A stretch of 64,000 bases of DNA from positions 1 to 64,000 of the forward strand of contig DATJAP010000029.1 in the NCBI GenBank assembly GCA_035516155.1, in the 5' to 3' direction. Source of the stretch: JAJYKN01 sp035516155. GTDB lineage: Bacteria > Nitrospirota > UBA9217. A model generated the notes under the pieces. It saw only the letters and a program-made list of their open reading frames with translations, was not told the DNA's origin and made no database searches. Made by a program: the position numbers and the translations under genes. Positions 35,813 through 43,638 of this stretch are shown piece after piece (the stretch's first letter is position 1; each line of letters begins with the position of its first letter).

Positions 35813-36241
35813 ATGGTCGCAGAAAAAGGGAAAATGCTCCTCGAGATCGTTGCGCCAAGCCGCCAAGTATTGCGGTCGGAGCACGTGGACGAGGTGATCG
35901 CACCGGGCAGCGAGGGTGAGTTCGGAGTGCTGCCCGGCCATACGCCATTCCTGACAACACTCAAGGTCGGGATGCTTTCATACCGGGAAAAAACTGAGTG
36001 GCACCACCTGGCAGTGGAGTGGGGCTATGCTGAGGTTGGACCAGATCGCGTCGCCATCCTGGCTGAGGGAGCTGATCGAGCGTCAGAGATCGATATTTCC
36101 GAAGCGCGACTCGCCAAGGAGCGCGCCGAGAAGGCGCTGAGTGAAAAGCTCGACAAGAAAGATTATGAAAAAGCCCGCATCGAGCTGCTCAGGGCAATAA
36201 TCCGCATTCAGGTTGCCGAGAAGCACGGTGGCAAATTATAA
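35813..36241 (+). CDS. atpC: ATP synthase F1 subunit epsilon
   Basis: This is the epsilon subunit, about 142 residues: the N-terminal beta sandwich (LLEIVAPSRQVL, GSEGEFGVLPGHTPFLT) and the C-terminal two-helix inhibitory arm (ISEARLAKERAEKALSEKL). I use ATG 35813; TTG 35786 and ATG 35834 are in-frame alternatives without a better ribosome-binding site. It is the last gene of the operon and is followed by a terminator. Confidence 0.95.
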   Translation: MVAEKGKMLLEIVAPSRQVLRSEHVDEVIAPGSEGEFGVLPGHTPFLTTLKVGMLSYREKTEWHHLAVEWGYAEVGPDRVAILAEGADRASEIDISEARLAKERAEKALSEKLDKKDYEKARIELLRAIIRIQVAEKHGGKL

Positions 36242-36270
36242 TCGGCTTGTGCCCTATCGCGTTCCTTGCT

Positions 36271-36303
36271 AAAAGGCAGCCCTCATGGAGGTCTGCCTTT
36301 TAT
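36271..36303 (+). terminator. Terminator after atpC
   Basis: AAAAGGCAG (36271-36279) pairs with CTGCCTTTT (36293-36301), and the interior adds a CCTC/GAGG stem around an ATG loop. It lies 30 bases after the atpC stop. Confidence 0.8.
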
Positions 36304-36330
36304 GTTTAATGGGGAGCAGCGACAAACTCC

Positions 36331-36368
36331 TTGACAATAGCGATTAAATCAGATTATAATGATTCTAA
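36331..36368 (+). promoter_or_regulatory. perR promoter with overlapping Per box
   Basis: TTGACA (36331-36336), an 18-base spacer and a perfect TATAAT (36355-36360) form a strong promoter. TTATAATGATTCTAA (36354-36368) matches the PerR box consensus TTATAATnATTATAA at all but one position and covers the -10 box. This predicts autorepression by the PerR encoded immediately downstream. Confidence 0.8.
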
Positions 36369-36373
36369 ATGAG

Positions 36374-36808
36374 ATGAATGCCATTCAAACAAAACAAGAG
36401 CGGACAAAAGGCGCCGGTGTTCGTTTTAAACGGACCCCGCAGCGGCTGGCGATTCTTGAGTATCTAGAGGGGAATACGTCGCACCCGTCAGCGGAAGAAA
36501 TATTTCGGGCGGTATCGGCTAAGTATCAATCCATGTCATTTGCCACCGTTTACAATACCATCCATACGCTTATGAAGGCCGGGGTGCTCAGAGAACTTAC
36601 CATCGATCCCGAACGAAAGCGTTACGATCCCGACACCAGCGGTCACCACCATCTGATCTGCATGTCTTGTGGTAAGATAATCGATGTCCCGGAAAAAATC
36701 CATGTTGATCTCCCGAATTCGATGCAGGAGGACTTTACCATCTTGGGAAACCACATCGAATTTTACGGGCATTGCTCATCATGCAGGAAAAGAAGGAAAA
36801 CGTCGTAA
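36374..36808 (+). CDS. perR: PerR-type peroxide-sensing Fur-family repressor
   Basis: This is a Fur-family metalloregulator of about 144 residues. The winged-helix domain (FKRTPQRLAILEYL, SFATVYNTIHTLMKAG) precedes the metal-sensing and dimerisation domain with HHHLICMSCGKIID and the C-terminal CSSC, giving the structural Cys4 zinc site. The residue after II in CGKIID is aspartate, as in PerR, whereas Fur has glutamate there. The upstream ATG at 36359 lies inside the -10 box, so ATG 36374 is the likely start. The flavodiiron protein and rubredoxin downstream are plausible targets. Confidence 0.85.
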   Translation: MNAIQTKQERTKGAGVRFKRTPQRLAILEYLEGNTSHPSAEEIFRAVSAKYQSMSFATVYNTIHTLMKAGVLRELTIDPERKRYDPDTSGHHHLICMSCGKIIDVPEKIHVDLPNSMQEDFTILGNHIEFYGHCSSCRKRRKTS

Positions 36809-36873
36809 TCCCGCCGGCCCGATGCCGCGACATTATCATCTGATCAGTGAAAAAAATTGCAGGAGGCTTTTTC

Positions 36874-38130
36874 ATGCGAGCATTAGAAATTAAACCAGGG
36901 ATTCATTGGGTGGGAGCAATCGACTGGGCGGTTCGGGATTTTCACGGCTACATCACCCCGAACGGGACGTCTTACAACAACTACCTGATTCTTGACCAGC
37001 ATGTTACACTCGTTGATACGGTGAAGCACGATTTCAGCGAGTATACCCTGGAATCAATCCGCAGCCTCGTAGACCCGGGAAAAATCAAAAACATCATCAT
37101 CAACCACATCGAGAACGACCACATGTCGAGCATCGATCGCATCATGGAACTCACGCCGCAAGCCACAATCTATATTACCGCCCGCGGGAAGAAGGGGCTC
37201 GATCGCTTCTTTAATACGTCGCGTTGGAACTTTAAGATCGTCAAAACCGGGGACACCTTGAGTACGGGCGCCAAAACGATCACCTTTCTCGAGACCCCGA
37301 TGCTCCACTGGCCCGATTCAATGATGAGCTATGTGAAGGAAGATAAGCTTCTCTTCAGCCAGGACGCCTTCGGCCAGCATCTTGCATCCTCGGCGCGGTT
37401 TGACGATGAGTACTGTGATCAATTTTCCATGATTGGACTTGAGCATGCGGTAAGGGATTACTACGCGAATATTCTCATGCCGTTCGGTACGCTCGTGAAG
37501 GCGAAGCTCGCCGAAATCAAGAAACTGGGTATCGAAATATCCATGATCGCACCTGATCACGGCGTGATATGGAGACAGGACCCTGGAAAGATACTTCAAA
37601 TGTACCTTGATATGGCGAACGATAAAGCCGACCTGAGGGTCGTCGTCGTTTACGATACGATGTGGCAAAGCACGGAACACATGACTATGCCGATCATGCA
37701 GGGCATACGGTCGGTCGGCGTCGATGCGGAGGTCATGAAACTGCGCGCCACTCCGATGAGCCGGGCGATTAAGAGGGTATGGGAATCCCGGGCCATGCTG
37801 GTAGGCACGCCGACGCTGAATAACATCATGTTCCCCAGTGTTGCCGAGTTTCTCACGCACCTCCGAGGACTTAGGCCCAAAAACCGGCTGGCGGGTGCCT
37901 TCGGAAGTTTCGGCTGGGGTGGCGGCGCGGTGAAGGAAGCTTATGCCGAATTCAAGAGAATGGGACTCGATACGGTGGAACCAGGTATTGAAGTAATGTA
38001 CCGGCCGTCCGCAGAGGATGAATTGAAGTGCTTCGAATTCGGAAAACAATTCGCGGAAAAAACCAAAGAATACCACAAAAAGTTTGACGGTGATTCCGCG
38101 GCATCCTGCCATTCGCAGTCTAATTTCTAA
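36874..38130 (+). CDS. Flavodiiron protein (A-type flavoprotein)
   Basis: This 418-residue protein reduces oxygen or NO to protect anaerobes, taking electrons from rubredoxin. The N-terminal metallo-beta-lactamase-like domain has the diiron ligands in HIENDH near residue 80 and further ligands at HWPDSMM and APDHGVIWR. The C-terminal flavodoxin domain has an FMN-loop region (VVVYDTMWQSTEHM). ATG 36874 has GCAGGAGG upstream at good spacing. It sits 65 bases after perR and 107 bases before a rubredoxin gene, forming an oxygen-defence group. Confidence 0.93.
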   Translation: MRALEIKPGIHWVGAIDWAVRDFHGYITPNGTSYNNYLILDQHVTLVDTVKHDFSEYTLESIRSLVDPGKIKNIIINHIENDHMSSIDRIMELTPQATIYITARGKKGLDRFFNTSRWNFKIVKTGDTLSTGAKTITFLETPMLHWPDSMMSYVKEDKLLFSQDAFGQHLASSARFDDEYCDQFSMIGLEHAVRDYYANILMPFGTLVKAKLAEIKKLGIEISMIAPDHGVIWRQDPGKILQMYLDMANDKADLRVVVVYDTMWQSTEHMTMPIMQGIRSVGVDAEVMKLRATPMSRAIKRVWESRAMLVGTPTLNNIMFPSVAEFLTHLRGLRPKNRLAGAFGSFGWGGGAVKEAYAEFKRMGLDTVEPGIEVMYRPSAEDELKCFEFGKQFAEKTKEYHKKFDGDSAASCHSQSNF

Positions 38131-38237
38131 TCCCACAGCATAAAATTCTTCATAGGCAGGTAGTCGCAGCAAAGAGGATAGTTCAACGCGGGCAGATTGA
38201 AGGATTTGCCTTTTCGATCCCTACGGAGGAGACGGAT

Positions 38238-38366
38238 ATGTGGCGATGCATGGTGTGCGGGTATATTTATGATGATGCAAAAGAAGGAACAAAGTTCGAG
38301 GATCTTCCCGATGATTGGAGTTGCCCTGTCTGCAATGCACCTAAAGATGCTTTCGTAAGGATCTGA
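38238..38366 (+). CDS. Rubredoxin
   Basis: A 42-residue small iron protein with the two knuckles CMVCGY (residues 4-9) and CPVCNAPKDAF (residues 29-39) that bind one Fe(SCys)4. It is slightly shorter than most rubredoxins, and the second knuckle has Asn where Gly is usual. CGGAGGA lies upstream of the ATG. Given its position after the flavodiiron protein, it is the likely electron donor to it. Confidence 0.9.
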   Translation: MWRCMVCGYIYDDAKEGTKFEDLPDDWSCPVCNAPKDAFVRI

Positions 38367-38367
38367 C

Positions 38368-38691
38368 ATGAACACACATTGCAGGGAATCGCAAGGCGGC
38401 CAGGGTTCTGTCTTCGGCCCCCCTTTTTCGTTTGACAGCGTCACGGGTCCACACTATAATTCACAACAATGGGATTCTACGGTTAAACAGCGAATGTTGC
38501 CTACGGCAGATAAGCGGGTTATCCGTGTCAAAGCCTGGTCTGGCGGCGAGTGGATCGTTCTGCAGGGGGCGGCATCGCTAGCCGAAGTTCCGCTCTCCGC
38601 CATTATTATCCGCAATGGCCGCGTGAGCGGAACGTTCATGGACCTCGCTAGGGACATTCCGGAGCAATTCGGCAATCTGCTAGAACTCTAG
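38368..38691 (+). CDS. Uncharacterised protein after rubredoxin
   Basis: The ATG follows the rubredoxin stop by one base. The 107-residue frame has no recognised domain. Its second half (IRVKAWSGGEWIVLQGAASLAEVPLSAIIIRNGRVSG, quoted in pieces as WSGGEWIVLQG and PLSAIIIRNGRVSGTFMDLA) has codon choice like the neighbouring genes, whereas the first third looks less protein-like, so the true start may be later (for example the ATG near 38494). It could be a real hypothetical gene or a fragment. Confidence 0.4.
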   Translation: MNTHCRESQGGQGSVFGPPFSFDSVTGPHYNSQQWDSTVKQRMLPTADKRVIRVKAWSGGEWIVLQGAASLAEVPLSAIIIRNGRVSGTFMDLARDIPEQFGNLLEL

Positions 38692-39206
38692 TGGGCCGGC
38701 ATCAAGAAACACCGCACCGTCAGGGACATCGGGCCTCGCCAAGGCAACAGAGATTAAACGCGATCGAGCTGCCAGAAGCCGAACTTGGCAGGCGCTTCGT
38801 TCAGCTCCAGCAAAGAGGCTGCCATCTAACGCCGGCCCGGGATGAAAATATCAAGAAGGAACTGCTCTAGTACGACCTGCTCGAGACGCAGCATAAGAGC
38901 ATCCAGGGTGAGATTGTTTCTCTTGGCAGTCTCACGGGTCAATCGTCTGACCCAGATACTTTCAAATCACGCAATCCGAGAGTCGACGGCAGCGGTCATC
39001 ACCATTCAGAATCATTTGAGAGGAAAGACCAAACCAGGCGAGGATGATATTCTGCTGACTCGGCGGGTTGTCCGGGCTGTCGATATGCTTTGAATCCGAA
39101 TGCGCAACCGTATTATTACCGGAGATGATGCCACTTCAGCTTCAGGGAGAATGGTCTAATTCTGCGTCCCTCGTAAACCGGTGCTCGTGTAACCGCTTGA
39201 CTGTTT
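38692..39206 (+). other. Gene-poor stretch, probably decayed coding
   Basis: No intact gene is supported. Frames with protein-like stretches (for example ELGRRFVQLQQRG and IKKELL before a stop near 38868, and TIQNHLRGKTKPGEDDILL up to 39093 in another frame) are broken by stops and frame changes, which suggests a decayed gene whose family I cannot name. Confidence 0.35.
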
Positions 39207-40466
39207 ATGCATGACAACCTGACGATCATCATAATTGTTGCTGCTATTGCAGCCCTGCTGTTTTTGATCGTCGTTCTCTTGATTGCGAGCGTTGTACGGC
39301 GGGCGCTAAACGAACGCAGATACCGGAAGTTGGACGCCCTTCGAGAGAAGTACCGGGAACAGGCCCATCGATTGCTCGACAAGGACGGGATGGCAGGCAA
39401 TGAACCGGATTTTGCCGCAGCTACGGGATCTCTTGAATGGCAGGCTGTCGAGGAAGTTCTCCTGGATCTGATGAATAGTGGTGTGTCCGGCGATAAACTG
39501 AAAGTGTTTTTTCAACGGCTCGGCTACGTGGCGTATTATGAGAACAGACTTGCCAACAGAAACCGGTTGGTCAGGGCTTCCGCCATTGATAAACTCGGAA
39601 GGATGGGGTCCCAATCGTCCCTCCCGAAACTGCTCCTGAGGCTCGATGAAACAGATCCGGAGATTCTGACCGTGACGGTGCGTGCACTGAGCCGCATCGG
39701 TGACAAGGAAGGGTTGATGGCCATCGTGGAGCGGTTGCCTGTCCTTCTCGGACAGGGGCAGGTTACACGCAAGGCCATGGAAACAGCGCTGTTGAATTTC
39801 GGTAAGGACGCTGTTGTCTGCCTTGTCGAGTACCACATCCAGGATTCCGACCCTTGGATCATGTCGTGCGTTCTGGAAACGCTTTCTCACCTCCCATCCG
39901 ATTTCCGTTCTCTCTCCCTGGCATCCGAACATCTGGGAAGCACAAACCCCGAGGTAAGGAGCAAGGCGCTGAAAGTAATCGGACGCGCTGAAGCACCCCT
40001 TCCCGCTTCATTGCCTGCTTTGATCCTCCCCCTCCTTGATGACCCCGTATGGTTTGTAAGGCTCCAGGCCATCAAGTCCGTAAATAAGCTCGATTGTGCC
40101 GGAGTGGCAAAATCAATCGGCAAGCTCTTGTTCGATAAAAACTGGCAGGTGAGGAGTGCGGCCGCGCTCAGTCTTGCGCAGCTCGGCACCTGTGCCATGG
40201 ATGTGTTTCTTGATGCGCTCGTGACGGAGGATATTTATGCGAAGGAAAGCATCTGTGAGGAAATTGAAAAATCGCGATTCGTCGACCAACTTATTGAGCA
40301 CTTGGGCGGCAACGACGAAACCCTGAGGACAAAATCCGCTGCAATCCTCCGGATCATGCATTCCCTGCAGTTCTCTACTCCTCTTCTCGAATGTTCTCTG
40401 GCCGATGGCAGCGGCCGAATCAAAGAGGAAATAAATAAGATCCTTGCGGCTGGTGCGGGACGATGA
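39207..40466 (+). CDS. Membrane-anchored HEAT-repeat protein
   Basis: The 419-residue protein has one N-terminal membrane helix (LTIIIIVAAIAALLFLIVVLLIASVV), then a basic stretch and a cytoplasmic domain of HEAT/armadillo-type helical repeats (for example LVRASAIDKLGRMGSQSSLPKLLLRL, WFVRLQAIKSVNKL, WQVRSAAALSLAQLG). Such proteins act as scaffolds. Its stop overlaps the glycosyltransferase start by ATGA (40463-40466), so the two are translationally coupled and probably form one complex. A role in assembling a polysaccharide secretion machine is inferred from context. Confidence 0.75.
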   Translation: MHDNLTIIIIVAAIAALLFLIVVLLIASVVRRALNERRYRKLDALREKYREQAHRLLDKDGMAGNEPDFAAATGSLEWQAVEEVLLDLMNSGVSGDKLKVFFQRLGYVAYYENRLANRNRLVRASAIDKLGRMGSQSSLPKLLLRLDETDPEILTVTVRALSRIGDKEGLMAIVERLPVLLGQGQVTRKAMETALLNFGKDAVVCLVEYHIQDSDPWIMSCVLETLSHLPSDFRSLSLASEHLGSTNPEVRSKALKVIGRAEAPLPASLPALILPLLDDPVWFVRLQAIKSVNKLDCAGVAKSIGKLLFDKNWQVRSAAALSLAQLGTCAMDVFLDALVTEDIYAKESICEEIEKSRFVDQLIEHLGGNDETLRTKSAAILRIMHSLQFSTPLLECSLADGSGRIKEEINKILAAGAGR

Positions 40467-41890
40467 AAACGGCCACCATCACTTTCATCCTGTGGTTCAA
40501 TTATTTTGTTGGTGCCTATTTCGGCGTGGTGAATACCATACTGGCATTCCTCCTTGCCCTTTCGTTGTTCGCCATTCTTCGGCACATACAAAGGATCAAA
40601 TTTGCCCCTATCAGGGATTTTCATGCATCGCCGGAAACACCGCCGGTCTCCATACTCATCCCTGTTCACAATGAAGAACAAATCGTGCTGAGAAGCGTGC
40701 GCGCCGCATTGGCGGGAGATTACCCCCTGTTTGAAGTTATTGTCATTAATGACGGATCGCAGGATGAAACGCTGAGGTTGCTCATTAGTGCTTTTCAACT
40801 TAAAAAGATCGATCGGGTATACAGAACGTTCCTGAAGACTGAGCCGGTGCATGGATTTTACGCCAGCAGGGACACCCCGAACCTGCTGGTGATCGACAAG
40901 GTCCGCGGAGGCAAGGCCGATGCTCTTAATTGCGGCATCAATGCATCAAAGTGCCCTTATTTCTGCTCTGTCGACGCAGACTCTCTTCTCGAAAAAGACG
41001 CGCTGATCAGGATCATGACCCCGGTGATAGAAAGCGGCAAGCCGGTCATTGCCTGCGGCGGCGTTGTCCGCGTCCTGAACGGCGTGGAACTGGAGGACGA
41101 AATCACCATCAAAAATGTCGATCTCCCTCGCAGCAGACTCATCTTGTTTCAGATCGTCGAGTATCTCCGCGGATTTCTGTTCGGCAGGGTCGGGTGGGAT
41201 GCGTTGAATTCTCTGCTCATTCTCTCCGGCACCTTTTCGCTGTTCCATAAGCAGACGGTTATTGAGGCTGGCGGATTCATGGTCGGCAACGTGTCCGAAG
41301 ACATGGAGATGATCGTTAGGCTTCACCGGCTCAAACGTCATCAGAAGAAGCCCTACCGGATACGGTTCATCTCGGACCCAATCTGCTGGACCGAGGCTCC
41401 CGAAAACATGAAGATGCTCGCGCGTCAGCGGCGGCGTTGGCATCTAGGGCTGATCCAGAGCATCAGCCAGAACCGACGGATGATCTTCAACCCCCGTTAC
41501 GGCACGATCGGAATGGTCGTGATGCCGTATTATGTTTTTTTTGAAGTCGTCGGCCCGATTGTTGAGGTGGTCGGCTATGTTGTGGTGCTTCTTTCCTATT
41601 TCATGGGGCTCCTCAGCGTAAGATTCCTTCTGCTGTTCTTCACCCTGGCCATTTTCTACGGCGTGTTTCTTTCGACCGCCGGGATTTTTCTCGAAGAAAT
41701 CACCTACCGGCGGTATCCCCGATGGAGGCACATGTTCCGTCTTCTTCTTTACGGCGTATTCGAGAATTTCGGATATCGCCAGATCAACTCGTTCTGGAGG
41801 CTGCAGGCGGTGCTTAATTATCTGATCGGCAGGACTGGATGGGAATATGTTCAGGACAAAGGGCCCCGGGATAAGAAAGGCGGTAGGTAA
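40463..41890 (+). CDS. Family 2 glycosyltransferase, processive synthase-like
   Basis: This is a 475-residue membrane glycosyltransferase of the BcsA/PgaC/hyaluronan synthase type. Two N-terminal helices precede the GT-A domain, which shows PVSILIPVHNEE, the DGSQDET nucleotide-binding segment, the metal-binding DADS at about residue 170, SEDMEM and the processivity signature QRRRW at about residue 321. Several C-terminal helices follow. It probably polymerises and extrudes an exopolysaccharide; the sugar is unknown. It is coupled to the HEAT-repeat gene, and the gap 41891-42203 downstream shows no gene. Confidence 0.88.
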   Translation: MKTATITFILWFNYFVGAYFGVVNTILAFLLALSLFAILRHIQRIKFAPIRDFHASPETPPVSILIPVHNEEQIVLRSVRAALAGDYPLFEVIVINDGSQDETLRLLISAFQLKKIDRVYRTFLKTEPVHGFYASRDTPNLLVIDKVRGGKADALNCGINASKCPYFCSVDADSLLEKDALIRIMTPVIESGKPVIACGGVVRVLNGVELEDEITIKNVDLPRSRLILFQIVEYLRGFLFGRVGWDALNSLLILSGTFSLFHKQTVIEAGGFMVGNVSEDMEMIVRLHRLKRHQKKPYRIRFISDPICWTEAPENMKMLARQRRRWHLGLIQSISQNRRMIFNPRYGTIGMVVMPYYVFFEVVGPIVEVVGYVVVLLSYFMGLLSVRFLLLFFTLAIFYGVFLSTAGIFLEEITYRRYPRWRHMFRLLLYGVFENFGYRQINSFWRLQAVLNYLIGRTGWEYVQDKGPRDKKGGR

Positions 41891-42203
41891 CGAGCATAGC
41901 GGGCTTCGGCCTTGATGCCTCCCACAAGCATATTACCGGGGGGCCACAACGTATTCAAGCGGGCGCTCCACCACAAAAAGAGGCCGCATGCTCCTCGGTT
42001 TCGTCGCGGACGACAATCTTGTTATTTCTCAGGGGGTCCCCGTGGGCTTTTACCTGGTGCAAAGATGACCGTCAGCAGCAAGATACAGGGAATTGCAGGT
42101 TAATGAGTCTTGCAGGAAATCAAAAAAATAGTTAATGTTCTATCCTCTGCATCTCGGCAGAAGCAGTGTAGAAAAAGCACCTTAAAAGGGAAGGGTTCAT
42201 GGA

Positions 42204-43502
42204 ATGATGATTTTTTGTGTATTAGCTCTTGTTGCCACAATAGCTGATGGTGACACAGCCATGTCAAGAGGCGATTATAACGCTGCAGCACAGTACTATC
42301 GTGCGGAGGCTGAAGCTCATCCCGAATCGTATGAGGCAAAGTTCAAACTTGCGCGAGCCCTCTCTTTTTCGAATCATTATGATGAAGCAATTCAGCTTTA
42401 TACGGAATTACTGGCAACGCGACCGAATAATTCTGATCTGCTTCTTGGGCGAGGGCGGACCTATGCGTGGGAGGGCCGCTGGAATGAAGCCGAGGCGGAC
42501 ATAAAAGCGGTTACGACTCGGTTCCCGGACTACGGTGATGCGTGGTCTGCTCTCGGGGATGTGTATTTCTGGAGCGATCGGCCCGGCGATGCTGTAGGCG
42601 CATACAGCAAATGGATAGCGGTGAATCCCGATAACCCCCGCGCGTACATTGCGCGCGCAAAAGCCCATCGGGCGGCGAACGAACTCGACGCGGCCCGCGC
42701 CGATTTTGAAGCGGCCCTGTCACACGGAGCGCCTGACTCCGAGATTAACCAATATCTTACTTCTCTTCTCCGAAGCAGACAGGTTCCGGAATCAGAAGCG
42801 CCTGATATATATAAATGGTTGTTAAATCTGTCCTACGGCTTCAGCGAATTTTCGCCGATCCGCAGCGATTGGCACTATTACAGTGCTTCTCTTCGTCATT
42901 ACTGGCAACAGGGATCACTCGCGTTTGAATATTCGGATTCCCTGCGATTTGGATCCGACGATTATGCCTTGGCACTCGACGCGTATGTGGATCTCTGGCC
43001 GCGGTCGTATGCGAACATTACTTATCAGTACTCACCGCATGCCATCCTCTTCCCTGGTGAGTACTATCGTATAGAAATATTCCAGGGAGTAGGAAAGGGA
43101 TGGGAGCCTTCCGCCAGCTATGACCACATGGATTATACGACAACCAACGTCGATATGTACAGCCTTGGTCTTGGGAAATACACCGGCAACTGGTATTTCC
43201 GCTGGCGGACAATCTTTATTCCCTCAGCCTCGCTGAGCATATCTCATCATGTTCTCGCACGATATTTCTTTGCTGGAAATGGTGATGATTACATCGAAAT
43301 TAACGGCGGATTTGGCCAGGGTGGTGAATTCCTTGCGGGAACGACGATTGTTAAAACAACGAGGAATAAATCGTATGGAGCTGTATTCCAGAAGTATATT
43401 ACTCCGCGCTGGGGTTTCAAAATTTCAACCAGTTACACTGACAACAATACTTATCCCTTTATTGAGCGAGATATCTCGGCCAATATTTTAACCCGTTGGT
43501 GA
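42204..43502 (+). CDS. YaiO-like TPR and outer-membrane beta-barrel protein
   Basis: The 432 residues divide into an N-terminal part with about four tetratricopeptide-like repeats (for example DYNAAAQYYRAEAEAHPES, HYDEAIQLYTELLATRPNN) and a C-terminal YaiO-type beta-barrel of amphipathic strands ending in a terminal aromatic residue (SANILTRW). The N-terminal hydrophobic stretch MMIFCVLALVATIADG is a short signal peptide. The architecture is that of outer-membrane components of exopolysaccharide export. AAAAGGGAAGGG precedes ATGATG. It follows the glycosyltransferase by 313 bases. Confidence 0.82.
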   Translation: MMIFCVLALVATIADGDTAMSRGDYNAAAQYYRAEAEAHPESYEAKFKLARALSFSNHYDEAIQLYTELLATRPNNSDLLLGRGRTYAWEGRWNEAEADIKAVTTRFPDYGDAWSALGDVYFWSDRPGDAVGAYSKWIAVNPDNPRAYIARAKAHRAANELDAARADFEAALSHGAPDSEINQYLTSLLRSRQVPESEAPDIYKWLLNLSYGFSEFSPIRSDWHYYSASLRHYWQQGSLAFEYSDSLRFGSDDYALALDAYVDLWPRSYANITYQYSPHAILFPGEYYRIEIFQGVGKGWEPSASYDHMDYTTTNVDMYSLGLGKYTGNWYFRWRTIFIPSASLSISHHVLARYFFAGNGDDYIEINGGFGQGGEFLAGTTIVKTTRNKSYGAVFQKYITPRWGFKISTSYTDNNTYPFIERDISANILTRW

Positions 43503-43638
43503 TGAAAATGCCGCAGAGCAGGATCCTGGATGAAAGTATCTGAGTCAATTGCGGAGTGAAGGTTGGCAGATATCCGATGAATAATTGTGAGCAGGATAAC
43601 GGAAACCAGTTTTTCCTGATACGGAAAGGATTCATATC

